Counted from the stretch's first letter, positions 27,144 to 38,959 are shown. The stretch is DNA of 64,000 nt from Pseudomonas sp. UBA1879 (GCF_002338065.1 NZ_DDHJ01000005.1:1-64000); one strand, 5' to 3'. A program made the numbers and translations. The notes: generated by a model not told the origin, from the sequence alone.

Positions 27144-28070
27144 ATGGCTGGCATTCTCGACACGGTAGACCAACGTACACAGCTGGTGGGTGAGAACCGC
27201 CTGGAAATTCTCATGTTCCGCCTGGCCGGCCGACAATTGTTCGCGATTAACGTGTTCAAGGTGCAGGAAGTGCTGCAGCTGCCCAAGCTGACCCTGATGC
27301 CTCAGCGTCACCCCTTCGTTTGCGGCGTGGTCAACCTTCGCGGGCAGACGCTGCCGGTGATTGATCTGTCTCAAGCGATCGGCATGCGTCCGCTGGTGCC
27401 GGGGCCTTCGAGCACCATTATCGTCACGGAATACAACCGCTCCGTTCAGGCGTTCCTGGTCGGCGGCGTGGACCGCATCGTCAACATGAATTGGGAAGCG
27501 ATCTTGCCGCCGCCAGGCAGCGCGGGGCGTCAGCATTACCTGACCGCGATCAGTAAGGTCGACGACCAATTGGTTGAAATCATCGATGTCGAGAAGGTCC
27601 TCGCGGAAATCGTGCCTTACAACGCCAAGGTCTCCCGCGACAAGCTCGAAGACCCGGTGCTTGCCCGGGCGCGCGGCCGGGAAGTCTTGCTGGTGGACGA
27701 CTCCAACGTTGCGCTGTCGCAACTGCGCGACACCCTTGGCCAACTTGGCGTGAAAATGCATGTCGCCAGTGACGGGCTCAAGGCCCTGAACCTGCTGAAA
27801 AGCTGGGCGGACAGCGGTGAGGTCATGACCGACAAGCTGCTGATGGTGTTCACCGACGCAGAAATGCCGGAAATGGACGGCTATCGGCTGACCACTGAAA
27901 TCCGCAACGACCCGCGCCTGCGCGGTTTGTACGTGGTGCTGCACACGTCGCTATCGGGCAGTTTCAATGAATCGATGGTGAAGAAGGTCGGCTGTGACAA
28001 CTTCCTGTCCAAATTCCAGCCGGACAAACTGGTGGACGTCGTGCGCGAGCGCCTGATGCTCGACAACTGA
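27144..28070 (+). CDS. cheV: chemotaxis coupling protein CheV (CheW-receiver fusion)
   Basis: A 308-residue fusion of a CheW-like coupling domain (residues about 15-160; GVVNLRGQTLPVIDLSQAIG is the CheW signature) and a receiver domain (about 178-305) with LLVDDSNVA and phospho-acceptor Asp238 in VFTDAEMPEMDGY. It links chemoreceptors to CheA and may act as a phosphate sink. AGGAG precedes the ATG, a sigma-28 promoter lies 42 bases upstream, and a terminator follows, so it is a single-gene flagellar-regulon unit. Confidence 0.95.
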   Translation: MAGILDTVDQRTQLVGENRLEILMFRLAGRQLFAINVFKVQEVLQLPKLTLMPQRHPFVCGVVNLRGQTLPVIDLSQAIGMRPLVPGPSSTIIVTEYNRSVQAFLVGGVDRIVNMNWEAILPPPGSAGRQHYLTAISKVDDQLVEIIDVEKVLAEIVPYNAKVSRDKLEDPVLARARGREVLLVDDSNVALSQLRDTLGQLGVKMHVASDGLKALNLLKSWADSGEVMTDKLLMVFTDAEMPEMDGYRLTTEIRNDPRLRGLYVVLHTSLSGSFNESMVKKVGCDNFLSKFQPDKLVDVVRERLMLDN

Positions 28071-28090
28071 CAGCCCGCAGCCGTTTCTTC

Positions 28091-28119
28091 AGCCCCTCGC
28101 TGTATGGAGGGGCTTTTTT
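28091..28119 (+). terminator. Rho-independent terminator of cheV
   Basis: AGCCCCTC pairs with GAGGGGCT across an 8-base loop and is followed by six T. It begins 20 bases past the cheV stop. Confidence 0.9.
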
Positions 28120-28192
28120 GTATCTGTAGGGTTCGCGCGGGCGATGGCTCGTATACAGTGAGGCCTTTCCGCCCAGTCATAAGGACGCGTCC

Positions 28193-29002
28193 ATGCTGCA
28201 CCTCAGCGCGCTGTATCGGTATCCCCTCAAATCCTGCCAGGCCGAGCCGCTGCAACAGGCCGGTTTCGATGAATTGGGGTTGATCGGCGACCGACGCTGG
28301 ATGCTCGTGGACGAGGCCAATGGCCGTTTCTTCACGCAGCGCGCGTTGCCTCATATGTCGCAGCTTTCAGTGCTGTGGAACGCCGAGGGCGGTGTGACCC
28401 TTTCGGCCCCTGGCGTTGCGCCGCTGAAGGTGCCATTGCCCGAAAACGTCGAAGCCAACCTGCGCGGGGTGACGGTCTGGCGCGACACCTTGCGAGTGCC
28501 TGACGCCGGTGATGAAGCGGCACGCTGGGTGAGTGATTTCATCGGCAAGCCGACGCGCATGGTCCACGTTCCCAAAGAGCGCGCCCGCTGGCTGCCCTCG
28601 GGTTACGGCACCGTCAACGACCGGGTCGCTTTCGCCGACGGTTTCCCGCTGTTGCTGATCGGCCAAGGGTCACTGGACGATCTCTCGAATCGAATCGGCC
28701 GTGAGCAAGAGATGCTCCGGTTTCGCCCCAATCTGGTGGTGGAGGGCGCCGAGGCCTTCGCCGAAGACGGCTGGAAGCGCATCCGCATCGGCGACATGAC
28801 GTTCCAACTGCTCACCGCCTGTTCCCGTTGCATCCTCACTACCATTGACCCGGCTACCGGCGAACGCAACGAAGACCGCGAACCTTTGAGCACGCTCAAA
28901 ACCTATCGGGAGAAGGAAGGGCTGGTGTTGTTCGGGCAGAACATGGTCAGCGAAGGGCCGGGTGTCGTTGAGGTGGGGATGGAGGTTGAAATTCTCGAGT
29001 GA
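28193..29002 (+). CDS. MOSC-domain protein (YcbX-like, N-terminal MOSC_N beta barrel)
   Basis: A 269-residue molybdenum-cofactor-binding protein. The N-terminal MOSC_N domain is recognisable from LYRYPLKSCQAEPL and GLIGDRRWMLVDE. The MOSC domain carries the conserved Cys in LLTACSRCILTTIDPATG. E. coli YcbX, with this domain order plus a ferredoxin domain, reduces N-hydroxylated compounds; this protein ends at the MOSC domain and lacks the ferredoxin part. Single gene after the cheV terminator. Confidence 0.88.
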   Translation: MLHLSALYRYPLKSCQAEPLQQAGFDELGLIGDRRWMLVDEANGRFFTQRALPHMSQLSVLWNAEGGVTLSAPGVAPLKVPLPENVEANLRGVTVWRDTLRVPDAGDEAARWVSDFIGKPTRMVHVPKERARWLPSGYGTVNDRVAFADGFPLLLIGQGSLDDLSNRIGREQEMLRFRPNLVVEGAEAFAEDGWKRIRIGDMTFQLLTACSRCILTTIDPATGERNEDREPLSTLKTYREKEGLVLFGQNMVSEGPGVVEVGMEVEILE

Positions 29003-29039
29003 AGGGGACGCGGTCCCAGGGTCTGGGCCTACGCCGTAG

Positions 29040-29085
29040 TGAACTGCTCCAGGGGTTGGATGGAGGTCCAACTTCCTGGGGCAGT
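29040..29085. repeat. palindromic element related to the 220-bp tandem unit
   Basis: The arms AACTGCTCCAGGGGTTGGA and TCCAACTTCCTGGGGCAGTT are inverted copies with one gap and two mismatches. The right arm resembles TCCAACTTCTTGGGACCAAT inside the tandem copies at about 7959 and 8179, so the two loci share a dispersed repeat family. Confidence 0.6.
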
Positions 29086-29091
29086 TGATTA

Positions 29092-29120
29092 AGGTGGAAG
29101 CCGGCTTACTGGCGAAAGCG
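29092..29120. repeat. single REP-like sequence
   Basis: AAGCCGGCTTACTGGCGAAAGCG resembles the Pseudomonas REP core GAGCGGGCTTGCTGGCGAA. It lies between the convergent MOSC and slt genes. Confidence 0.5.
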
Positions 29121-29188
29121 CGGCTTACACCGTTTTTCGCAGCGGATCATTGACCCTTGTTTTCTGATCCGCGGCGCCTGCCCGCAAC

Positions 29189-31117
29189 TTACAAATCATC
29201 GAAAAACCGCTCATGCCAGTCCACCAATGGCTGGGGTGCATTGAGTTTCTGGCCGTAGATCACCGCGTACGACAGCACGTTCTGCACGTATTGACGGGTT
29301 TCGTCGAAGGGAATGCTCTCGACCCATACGTCGAATGCCAGGTGGTTCGCGCCTCTGAGCCACTGCCGCACTCGCCCCGGGCCTGCGTTGTACGCCGCCG
29401 ACGCCAGCACCCGGTTGCCATTGAACTGGCCATGGATCTGACTGAGATAGGCTGCACCCAGCTGAATGTTGGTGTCAGGGTCCAGCACCTGGGCGGGAGA
29501 TGCCAGCGGTATGCTGAACTTGCGCGCCGTCTCTTTCGCAGTGGCCGGCATAAGCTGCATCAGGCCGCTGGCGCCCACGCCTGATCGGGCGTCGTCCATG
29601 AACGCGCTTTCCTGACGGGTGATGGCGAACACCCAACTGGCGTGCAGGCCACGCACTTGCGCCTCACGCACCAGCGTGTCGCGGTGCGCCATGGGAAAAC
29701 GAATGTCCAGGTCGTCCCAGTATTGCGCCTGGCTGATGGTGCGAATTGCCGGGAAATACCAGCCCATGTCATAAGCCAGCTTCGCCTGAGCGACCATTTC
29801 GTCACGGCTGAAATGACGAGTGACGTGGTACCACTCGCGACGCCCGTTGACGACTTCACCCCGGCCATAGAACTCCATCGCACGACGCACGCCCGGCGTG
29901 TTGCGCACTTTATTGAGCGTCGCCTGAGTCAGCGGCAGCGGTCTGTTGTTGAGCATGTACGGCGTCTGCGTGCGGTCCGCAGCAAGGAAACCGTAGAAAT
30001 CCCGCTCCTTCGACACAACCTTGTACAGCGCCGGCAACATCGGGCTGTTGGGCTGCGACAGCTCCAGCGAGCGGGCCTGCCAGTAACGCCAGCGATTGGT
30101 GCTCGCCAAATCCTGAGGCAGGCGGCGGGTCAGTTCATAGGCGTCGTTCCAGCGACCGAGACGCAGCAGCAGGCGCAGGCGCCATTCGGTGACGGTGTCG
30201 TCGCGCAGGTCCGGGTCGTACTTGGTCATCAGCGGAAGGGCGCGATCGTCGTAACTGCGTGCGAGGGTCAGGCCGATTTCCTTGGCGATCTGCACCTGTT
30301 CTTCGTGGGAGAAATGCAACACGGGCGCGTAACTGTCCAGCAGTTCCATCGCCCGCTGCGGATCCTGCTTGGCCAGGCGACGCAAGCCAAGGCCAACCAC
30401 ATCGGACATGGCTTCATCGGCCGGCATGAACTGGCTCTGGTTGTTGACCATTTCGGGCTTCTGCGCCACGGCGATCAGCAACCGGCCCTGGGGGGCGAGG
30501 GTGGTCATGCTGTTGACCAACTGATTCGCCAGCGCGTAGTTGCGCACCTGGGCCGCCAGTTTGGCCCGTTGCCAACGCTTCTGTTCGGTCAACTGACCTT
30601 CAACGGCCCATTGCGTGAAGAAAGCGTCGCAGGCGGTGGGCAGGGTCTTGCCGGTCATCCACAGCTTTTCGGCGTTGGCGTAGCCTTCGGAGCGCAGGTT
30701 GTGGCTGAGCTGGTAGGAGCCGTAAAGGCAATCCAGTTCGGTGAAATTGAGTTTCGGGTCGTAATACTTGACGAACGGTTGCCAGTCGCCCCTCGAAGCG
30801 AGCAGGCGCAGCCAGCGCAGTTTCATGAAGTTGGCTTGGGGCAGGTCGCCATGCTCGGCCAGAAACCGCTCGACCTCGTCGTTGCTCGCGCTGTTCAGGC
30901 GGGCGGTGAGTTCGTCGTAGGCAAGGTAGGGCTCGAGCGGGTAATCTGCGAGCGCCGAACCATACATCCGGTACGGCGCGGCGTCGCCTTTGGCCAGCGC
31001 GCGTTTGGCTTGATCGTAGTATTGGCGTTGAGTGGTGATATCGACCGCTTGGACGGACTGGGCGGCGGTGGCCGACAGAAGCAGGCAGGACAAAAGGCTG
31101 AACAAACGACTGCGCAT
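29189..31117 (-). CDS. slt: soluble lytic murein transglycosylase
   Basis: A 642-residue periplasmic enzyme that cuts peptidoglycan with formation of 1,6-anhydromuramic ends. A signal peptide ends near SVQA at residues 24-27. A long all-helical U-shaped superhelical domain follows. The C-terminal lysozyme-like SLT domain has ITRQESAFMDDARSG, whose Glu (about E503) is catalytic, GLMQLMPATA and AAYNAGPGRV. The start at 31117 has GGAAG upstream and begins the signal peptide. It is divergent from uup across a large inverted repeat. Confidence 0.95.
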   Translation of the reverse strand: MRSRLFSLLSCLLLSATAAQSVQAVDITTQRQYYDQAKRALAKGDAAPYRMYGSALADYPLEPYLAYDELTARLNSASNDEVERFLAEHGDLPQANFMKLRWLRLLASRGDWQPFVKYYDPKLNFTELDCLYGSYQLSHNLRSEGYANAEKLWMTGKTLPTACDAFFTQWAVEGQLTEQKRWQRAKLAAQVRNYALANQLVNSMTTLAPQGRLLIAVAQKPEMVNNQSQFMPADEAMSDVVGLGLRRLAKQDPQRAMELLDSYAPVLHFSHEEQVQIAKEIGLTLARSYDDRALPLMTKYDPDLRDDTVTEWRLRLLLRLGRWNDAYELTRRLPQDLASTNRWRYWQARSLELSQPNSPMLPALYKVVSKERDFYGFLAADRTQTPYMLNNRPLPLTQATLNKVRNTPGVRRAMEFYGRGEVVNGRREWYHVTRHFSRDEMVAQAKLAYDMGWYFPAIRTISQAQYWDDLDIRFPMAHRDTLVREAQVRGLHASWVFAITRQESAFMDDARSGVGASGLMQLMPATAKETARKFSIPLASPAQVLDPDTNIQLGAAYLSQIHGQFNGNRVLASAAYNAGPGRVRQWLRGANHLAFDVWVESIPFDETRQYVQNVLSYAVIYGQKLNAPQPLVDWHERFFDDL

Positions 31118-31270
31118 GAGACTTCCGTGCAGATGAACCGTGAAAAGTGCCGCTAGCTTAGCCTGTTGCCCGCGTCGGTTGAAGCACGAAGGTGATGGGG
31201 GTGGGGGATGGAAACAAATGGTTGCAGTTAAGGTCGGGATTCGGTGATGTTGAAGTGAGATCGGATGAGG

Positions 31271-31520
31271 TTGGCTTGGGATTCTCACCCTGTTGCCCTG
31301 CCGGGCGCTATTCGCCAGCAAGCCCGCTCCCACCTTTCTTGCAACGTGCCACGGTCTGCAAGACCGCGTTGGTAGCCTTGGTGCCCGGCAAGACTTTTGC
31401 GCTGCTTTTGAAAGGGCTGACATCTCGGTCCATCAGAATGCGGCACGTTGCAGCAGAGGTGGGAGCCGGCGTGCTGGCGAATAGGCCCGGCAGGGCAACA
31501 GGGTGAGAATCCAAAGCCAA
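31271..31520. repeat. long inverted repeat (80-bp arms, 91-bp loop) with REP cores
   Basis: The left arm 31271-31350 and right arm 31442-31520 are inverted copies with about 7 differences in 80. Each contains the Pseudomonas REP core, seen as ATTCGCCAGCA followed by GCTCCCACCT. The arms extend well past the REP core on both sides, to CTCACCCTGTTGCCCTGCC on one and GCAACGTGCC on the other, so this is larger than an ordinary REP doublet. It fills most of the 474-bp gap between the divergent slt and uup starts. Confidence 0.85.
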
Positions 31521-31591
31521 CATCCAAACGATTTACAGCCAACCCACCGGCTATCTCAGGTAGAATGCGCCCCCGGTTTTTGGAGAAGCTC

Positions 31592-33511
31592 ATGACCCTG
31601 CTCAAATTCAGCGATGTGTCCCTTGCGTTCGGCGCCATGCCGTTGTTGGACAAGGTGTCCTGGCAGATCGCCCGTGGAGAGCGGGTCTGCATCATCGGTC
31701 GCAACGGCACTGGCAAATCCAGCATGCTCAAGCTGGTCAAAGGCGCGCAGCTGCCCGACGACGGCAGCGTCTGGCGGGCCCCGGGCCTGAAGATCGGCGA
31801 ACTCCCTCAGGAACTCCCCGTGGCCGATGGCCGCACCGTATTCGACGTCGTGGCAGAAGGCCTCGACGGCGTGGGCGCCTTGCTCGCCGAATACCATCAC
31901 CTCAGCCAGAACATCGTCACCGCTGAAGACCTCGACAAACTGATGCACGTGCAGTCGGACCTTGAAGCTCGAGATGGCTGGCGCCTGCAACAACTGGTCG
32001 ACAGCACCCTCAGCCGCTTGCAACTGCCCGCTGACAAGACCCTCGCCGAGCTGTCCGGCGGCTGGCGTCGTCGCGTGCTGCTGGCGCAGGCACTGGTGTC
32101 CGAGCCCGATCTGCTGCTGCTCGATGAACCGACCAACCATCTGGACATCGGTGCGATTGCCTGGCTCGAAGAAGCGCTGAAGGAATTCCAGGGCGCTGTG
32201 CTGTTCATCACGCACGACCGTTCTTTCTTGCAGAACCTCGCCACCCGCATCCTCGAGCTGGACCGCGGCGGCTTGATCGACTGGAACGGCGACTACGCCA
32301 GTTTCCTCGTGCACAAGGAGGCCGTGCTGGCTGCCGAAGAGACCGCCAACGCGCTCTTCGACAAACGCCTGGCTCAGGAAGAAGTGTGGATTCGTCAAGG
32401 CATCAAGGCCCGTCGTACCCGTAATGAAGGCCGTGTGCGTGCGCTGAAAGCCTTGCGCGTCGAACGCAGCGAGCGTCGTGAGCGCACCGGCAAGGCCAAC
32501 ATTCAGCTGGACACCGCCGAAAAATCCGGCAAACAGGTCATGGTGCTGGACAACGTCAGCTTCGCTCACCCGGGCGGCCCGATGCTGATCAAGGATTTCT
32601 CCATGGTTCTGCAGCGCGAAGACCGCATTGGCCTGCTGGGCGCCAACGGTACCGGCAAAACCACGCTGCTCAAGCTGATGCTCGACAATCTCCAGCCCAC
32701 CAGTGGTTCGGTGGACGTGGGGACGAACCTGGAAGTCGCCTACTTCGACCAGCTGCGTCACCAGCTCGACCTGGAGAAGACCGTGGTCGACAACGTCGCC
32801 GAAGGTCGTGACTTCATCGACATCGACGGGCAGAGCCGTCACGTCCTCAGCTACCTGGGCGATTTCCTGTTCAGCCCGCAGCGTGCGCGCACGCCGGTCA
32901 AGGCCTTGTCCGGTGGCGAGCGCGCGCGTTTGCTGTTGGCCAAGCTGTTCAGCAAGCCCGCCAACCTGCTGGTGCTCGACGAACCGACCAACGACCTGGA
33001 CGTCGAGACCCTGGAATTGCTGGAAGAGGTGCTGCTGACCTTCAAGGGCACGGTACTGATGGTCAGCCACGACCGGGCATTCCTCGACAACGTGGTCACC
33101 AGCACGCTGGTCTTCGAAGGCGAGGGCAAAGTGCGCGAGTTCGTCGGCGGCTATCAAGACTGGCTGCGTCAGGGCGGTTCGCCGCGTCTGTTGGGCGTGA
33201 CCGAAAGCAAATCCGGCAAGGCCGATCTGAATTCCGCCATCGTCGAGCCGGTTGCCGTCCCGGCCCCTGTGCAAGAAGCAGCGCCACCGGTAAAGAAAAA
33301 GCTCAGCTACAAACTGCAACGCGAGCTCGAAGCGTTGCCGGGCGAGATCGACGCCAAAGAGCAGCAGATCGCTGCCGTCGAAGCCGAGATTGCCGATTCG
33401 GGCTTCTACCAGCGTCCTGCCGCCGAAACGACCAAAGTGCTGGCGTCCCTTGAGCAACTGAACAAGGAGCTGGATGGGTTGGTCGAGCGCTGGGCAGAGC
33501 TGGACGAGTAA
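31592..33511 (+). CDS. uup: ABC-F family ATPase Uup
   Basis: A 639-residue cytoplasmic protein with two ABC domains and no membrane part. Walker A: IIGRNGTGKSS and LLGANGTGKTT; signatures LSGGWRRRVLLAQAL and LSGGERARLLLAKLF; Walker B with DEPTNHLD and DEPTNDLD. The C-terminal 80 residues form the coiled coil seen in Uup, which binds DNA in E. coli. ABC-F proteins act on ribosomes, and loss of Uup raises transposon excision. The start at 31592 has GGAG 7 bases before; the frame continues upstream through the inverted repeat without conserved sequence. Confidence 0.93.
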   Translation: MTLLKFSDVSLAFGAMPLLDKVSWQIARGERVCIIGRNGTGKSSMLKLVKGAQLPDDGSVWRAPGLKIGELPQELPVADGRTVFDVVAEGLDGVGALLAEYHHLSQNIVTAEDLDKLMHVQSDLEARDGWRLQQLVDSTLSRLQLPADKTLAELSGGWRRRVLLAQALVSEPDLLLLDEPTNHLDIGAIAWLEEALKEFQGAVLFITHDRSFLQNLATRILELDRGGLIDWNGDYASFLVHKEAVLAAEETANALFDKRLAQEEVWIRQGIKARRTRNEGRVRALKALRVERSERRERTGKANIQLDTAEKSGKQVMVLDNVSFAHPGGPMLIKDFSMVLQREDRIGLLGANGTGKTTLLKLMLDNLQPTSGSVDVGTNLEVAYFDQLRHQLDLEKTVVDNVAEGRDFIDIDGQSRHVLSYLGDFLFSPQRARTPVKALSGGERARLLLAKLFSKPANLLVLDEPTNDLDVETLELLEEVLLTFKGTVLMVSHDRAFLDNVVTSTLVFEGEGKVREFVGGYQDWLRQGGSPRLLGVTESKSGKADLNSAIVEPVAVPAPVQEAAPPVKKKLSYKLQRELEALPGEIDAKEQQIAAVEAEIADSGFYQRPAAETTKVLASLEQLNKELDGLVERWAELDE

Positions 33512-33555
33512 GCGCCGAGCTGGAGGAGTGATCCTTTGGCCATCGGCAGCCACAA

Positions 33556-33587
33556 AAAAGCCCGACCCCTCGAGGGCCGGGCTTTTG
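33556..33587. terminator. bidirectional Rho-independent terminator between uup and usp
   Basis: AAAAGCCCG and CGGGCTTTT bracket an imperfect inner stem. T-runs lie on both sides, so it can end uup on the plus strand and the universal stress gene on the minus strand. Confidence 0.85.
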
Positions 33588-33601
33588 TTTGCGTCGCCGG
33601 A

Positions 33602-34048
33602 TTATTCGGCGCGTTTGGCCAGGCGGACTGCCAGCACGTCGCACGGCGCACCGTGTAGCACGTCATTGGCGGTGGACCCCAGCAACAGCGACAGACCGTG
33701 ACGGCCATGGCTGCCGACCACGATCAGGTCTACGTGATGTTCCTTGGCCAACTGGTGAATTTCCTGGCGCGGCTGGCCATAGGTCAAATGGGCATCGCCC
33801 GTCTTCACATCCGGGTATTTCAGTTTCAGTGCCTCGAGTTTTTCCTTGGCCTGATCGAATTGTTGTTGTTGAAGTTGAGACAGGTCCATCGGCACGTCGC
33901 CACCGAAGGCCATGGCCATGGGCTCGACGATGTGCACCAGAGAAAGCTTGGCGCCTTGATTGGCAAGCGTCAGTCCAATGGCTTTCTTGATAACGGGGTC
34001 GCACTCTTCAGTGAGGTCCACGGCTACCAGAATATGTAAATAGGACAT
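33602..34048 (-). CDS. universal stress protein (UspA family)
   Basis: A 148-residue single-domain Usp. The nucleotide-binding signature G-x2-G-x9-G-S/T is present as VVGSHGRHGLSLLLGSTAN, so it belongs to the ATP-binding class. The start ILVAVDLTEECD is typical. AAGGAA precedes the ATG. Such proteins appear in stationary phase and stress; the exact role is unknown. It ends at the bidirectional terminator shared with uup. Confidence 0.93.
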   Translation of the reverse strand: MSYLHILVAVDLTEECDPVIKKAIGLTLANQGAKLSLVHIVEPMAMAFGGDVPMDLSQLQQQQFDQAKEKLEALKLKYPDVKTGDAHLTYGQPRQEIHQLAKEHHVDLIVVGSHGRHGLSLLLGSTANDVLHGAPCDVLAVRLAKRAE

Positions 34049-34155
34049 GGGATGTTCCTTCTGAGGTCTGCGATGGTGTTGATTATGGTTCTTTTCACGC
34101 GCCTCAAGGCACGCCTGTTTTTTTATTCGCCGCTACCGACGACGGGGGCATAGAT

Positions 34156-34593
34156 ATGACGGTGTGGATAGTGCTGTCAATCATTGCTGTCGTTTTGAGC
34201 CCGCTGGTATGGCTTCGACCGTCCCGTTCCCAGAGCGGCCGCATGGCGATGCGCATGGAAGCGCGGCGCATGGGGATGGCGATGCAATTGATTCCCCAGG
34301 AATGGCCCCATTGGCTCCTGGTGGAACCTCCAAGTCCCTGCGCGCAATACCACCGTCCCCGCGTGTCGCGTCAGCCGGACACCTGGACCTATTGGCAGAC
34401 GGCGCCCGGCGAATGGGTCAATCAATGGCGAGAGCCTTGCGAAGACCCGCGTTTGCTGCCGCACTTTCGGACGCTGCCGGCTGACGTCTACAAAGTCGAG
34501 GCGGGCACGCAACTGATTGCACTGTACTGGGGGGAGCGGGGAGAGGCCGAAGTGTTGCAGCGTATTGCGGCCGTACTCAAAGCCTTGGCGTAA
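34156..34593 (+). CDS. conserved hypothetical protein with one N-terminal membrane helix
   Basis: A 145-residue protein. Residues 2-20 (VWIVLSIIAVVLSPLVWL) form a membrane helix, followed by a basic, Met-rich stretch (about 25-45), so the rest is probably cytoplasmic. The remainder is Trp- and Pro-rich (PQEWPHWLLVEPPSPC, TWTYWQTAPGEWVNQW). No domain was recognised. A gene is accepted because it is full length, has normal Pseudomonas composition and sits at the same place, between usp and fadBA, as a conserved hypothetical gene of P. aeruginosa. Function unknown. Confidence 0.75.
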   Translation: MTVWIVLSIIAVVLSPLVWLRPSRSQSGRMAMRMEARRMGMAMQLIPQEWPHWLLVEPPSPCAQYHRPRVSRQPDTWTYWQTAPGEWVNQWREPCEDPRLLPHFRTLPADVYKVEAGTQLIALYWGERGEAEVLQRIAAVLKALA

Positions 34594-34617
34594 GAGCGCA
34601 GAGGCCGAATCGCAGGC

Positions 34618-34646
34618 ATTAAAAAGCCCGATAACAACATCGGGCT
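34618..34646 (-). terminator. minus-strand terminator with no known gene in front of it
   Basis: AGCCCGAT and ATCGGGCT form a perfect 8-bp stem around AACAAC. A T-run follows only when read on the minus strand; on the plus strand it is followed by G. It may mark the end of a minus-strand transcript, or serve the plus-strand gene ending at 34593 poorly. Confidence 0.6.
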
Positions 34647-34708
34647 GGGGGTTGGCCAGGCAGGCCGTAATTCGTGATGCGTTGCGGTGCAATACCGCAA
34701 GAGACGGT

Positions 34709-34720
34709 CAAACTCGTTTC
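34709..34720. promoter_or_regulatory. PsrA-type operator upstream of fadBA
   Basis: CAAACTCGTTTC fits the PsrA motif (G/C)AAAC-N2-4-GTTT(G/C). It is about 440 bases before fadB. PsrA is known to repress the fadBA5 operon of P. aeruginosa until long-chain fatty acids bind it. Confidence 0.5.
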
Positions 34721-35163
34721 ACTCAAAATCCGAAAATGACCCGTCTTGATGCGCAGTGCGGTGAATGTAGACTTTCTTGGTGCATTTGTCTGCCATGGAT
34801 CCCATTATTTTTCGGATTCACACGACCGATCGTCGTTTCCTGCGCCGTATGGCATGCCCGCGCCCAAGCCAATCATTGGAATGAATACGCCTTTATCAGG
34901 TGTTTCTTTTACCTGCGTTTTGCCCGATTTGTCCGCTGCCTGCTGAATTGACAATTGATGGAATATGGCAGAAGGTAGGCGCACCCAAATCAAACGGGCG
35001 TATGAATTGAGCGTTTGCCGCAAGAACGCTTTGACAGACGCCCGAATCGCGTCGACGGGGTGCCTGGCGTTTGGTGTATGCATCGACGGAAACGTCTATG
35101 CCTGCCGCTGGATTTCAGCGTCTGACGCGCATTGTTCAGCTTCCATATCGTGGAGATCAGTTG

Positions 35164-38510
<3,347 letters not shown>

Positions 38511-38525
38511 TCGGCATGAGTGTTC

Positions 38526-38552
38526 AAGCCGGGGCCACGTGCCCCGGCTTTT
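38526..38552 (+). terminator. Rho-independent terminator of fadBA
   Basis: AAGCCGGGGC pairs perfectly with GCCCCGGCTT across a 5-base loop, and T-rich sequence follows. Confidence 0.92.
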
Positions 38553-38613
38553 GTGTTTTTCAGGAAATGTTTTTTTTGACGTTTTTTTCGCGTCCGTTCG
38601 AGAGGTCCACAGC

Positions 38614-38850
38614 ATGCCGTTGAAGCCAGGTCTCTACCGTCACTACAAGGGTCCCGAGTACCGTGTATTCGGCGTCGCGAAGCATTCTGAGACTGAAGAG
38701 GAAGTCGTGTTCTATCAAGCGCTGTATGGTGAATACGGCCTCTGGGTCCGTCCTTTGACGATGTTTCTTGAGTCAGTCGAGGTTGACGGCGAGCACGTGC
38801 CACGCTTTGCTTTGGTCACGGCCGAACCCGACCTTTTTTCGAGGTCGTGA
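38614..38850 (+). CDS. DUF1653 family small protein
   Basis: A 78-residue protein that matches the DUF1653 pattern: GLYRHYKGPEYRVFGVAKHS, VVFYQALYGEYGLWVRPLTMF, and VPRFALV. The fold is predicted to be a small beta barrel; function is unknown. The ATG at 38614 has GAGAGGT upstream. In Pseudomonas this gene is conserved next to topA. It lies 63 bases after the fadA terminator and before the topA promoter. Confidence 0.9.
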   Translation: MPLKPGLYRHYKGPEYRVFGVAKHSETEEEVVFYQALYGEYGLWVRPLTMFLESVEVDGEHVPRFALVTAEPDLFSRS

Positions 38851-38875
38851 GGCGAGACCTTGCAGTAGCCTCTGC

Positions 38876-38904
38876 TTGACCTCATCTTGTAGCCACTATA
38901 TATA
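38876..38904 (+). promoter_or_regulatory. sigma-70 promoter of topA with GC-rich discriminator
   Basis: TTGACC (38876-38881) and TATATA (38899-38904) are 17 bases apart. The sequence after the -10, GCGGGGCC, is a GC-rich discriminator, the kind linked to supercoiling- and ppGpp-sensitive promoters. It is about 55 bases before the topA start. Confidence 0.65.
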
Positions 38905-38959
38905 GCGGGGCCTCGACGGCTCCGACGTCTTTTTTCTCGCATTAGGAATTTTCCGATCC

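Larger units (their letters stand above)
34618..34720 (-). ncRNA. candidate small RNA (minus strand)
   Basis: On the minus strand a perfect hairpin (34682-34700, stem TTGCGGT/ACCGCAA) is followed by about 35 unpaired bases and then the Rho-independent terminator at 34618-34646. This is the layout of many Hfq-type small RNAs. No good promoter was found, so the 5' end is a guess. Confidence 0.25.
34594..35163. other. 570-bp region upstream of fadBA
   Basis: Holds a minus-strand terminator (34618-34646), a second perfect hairpin (34682-34700), a PsrA-type operator (34709-34720) and the unresolved fadBA promoter. Short open frames on both strands have no family features. GC content is lower than in flanking genes. 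Confidence 0.55.

Noticed and set aside
29642..31156. 504-residue plus-strand open frame opposite slt
   Set aside because: Shadow of slt; no ribosome binding site and no family features.
34805..35083. 92-residue minus-strand open frame in front of the orphan terminator
   Set aside because: Tempting because a minus-strand terminator lies downstream, but composition is not protein-like and it has no good start site.
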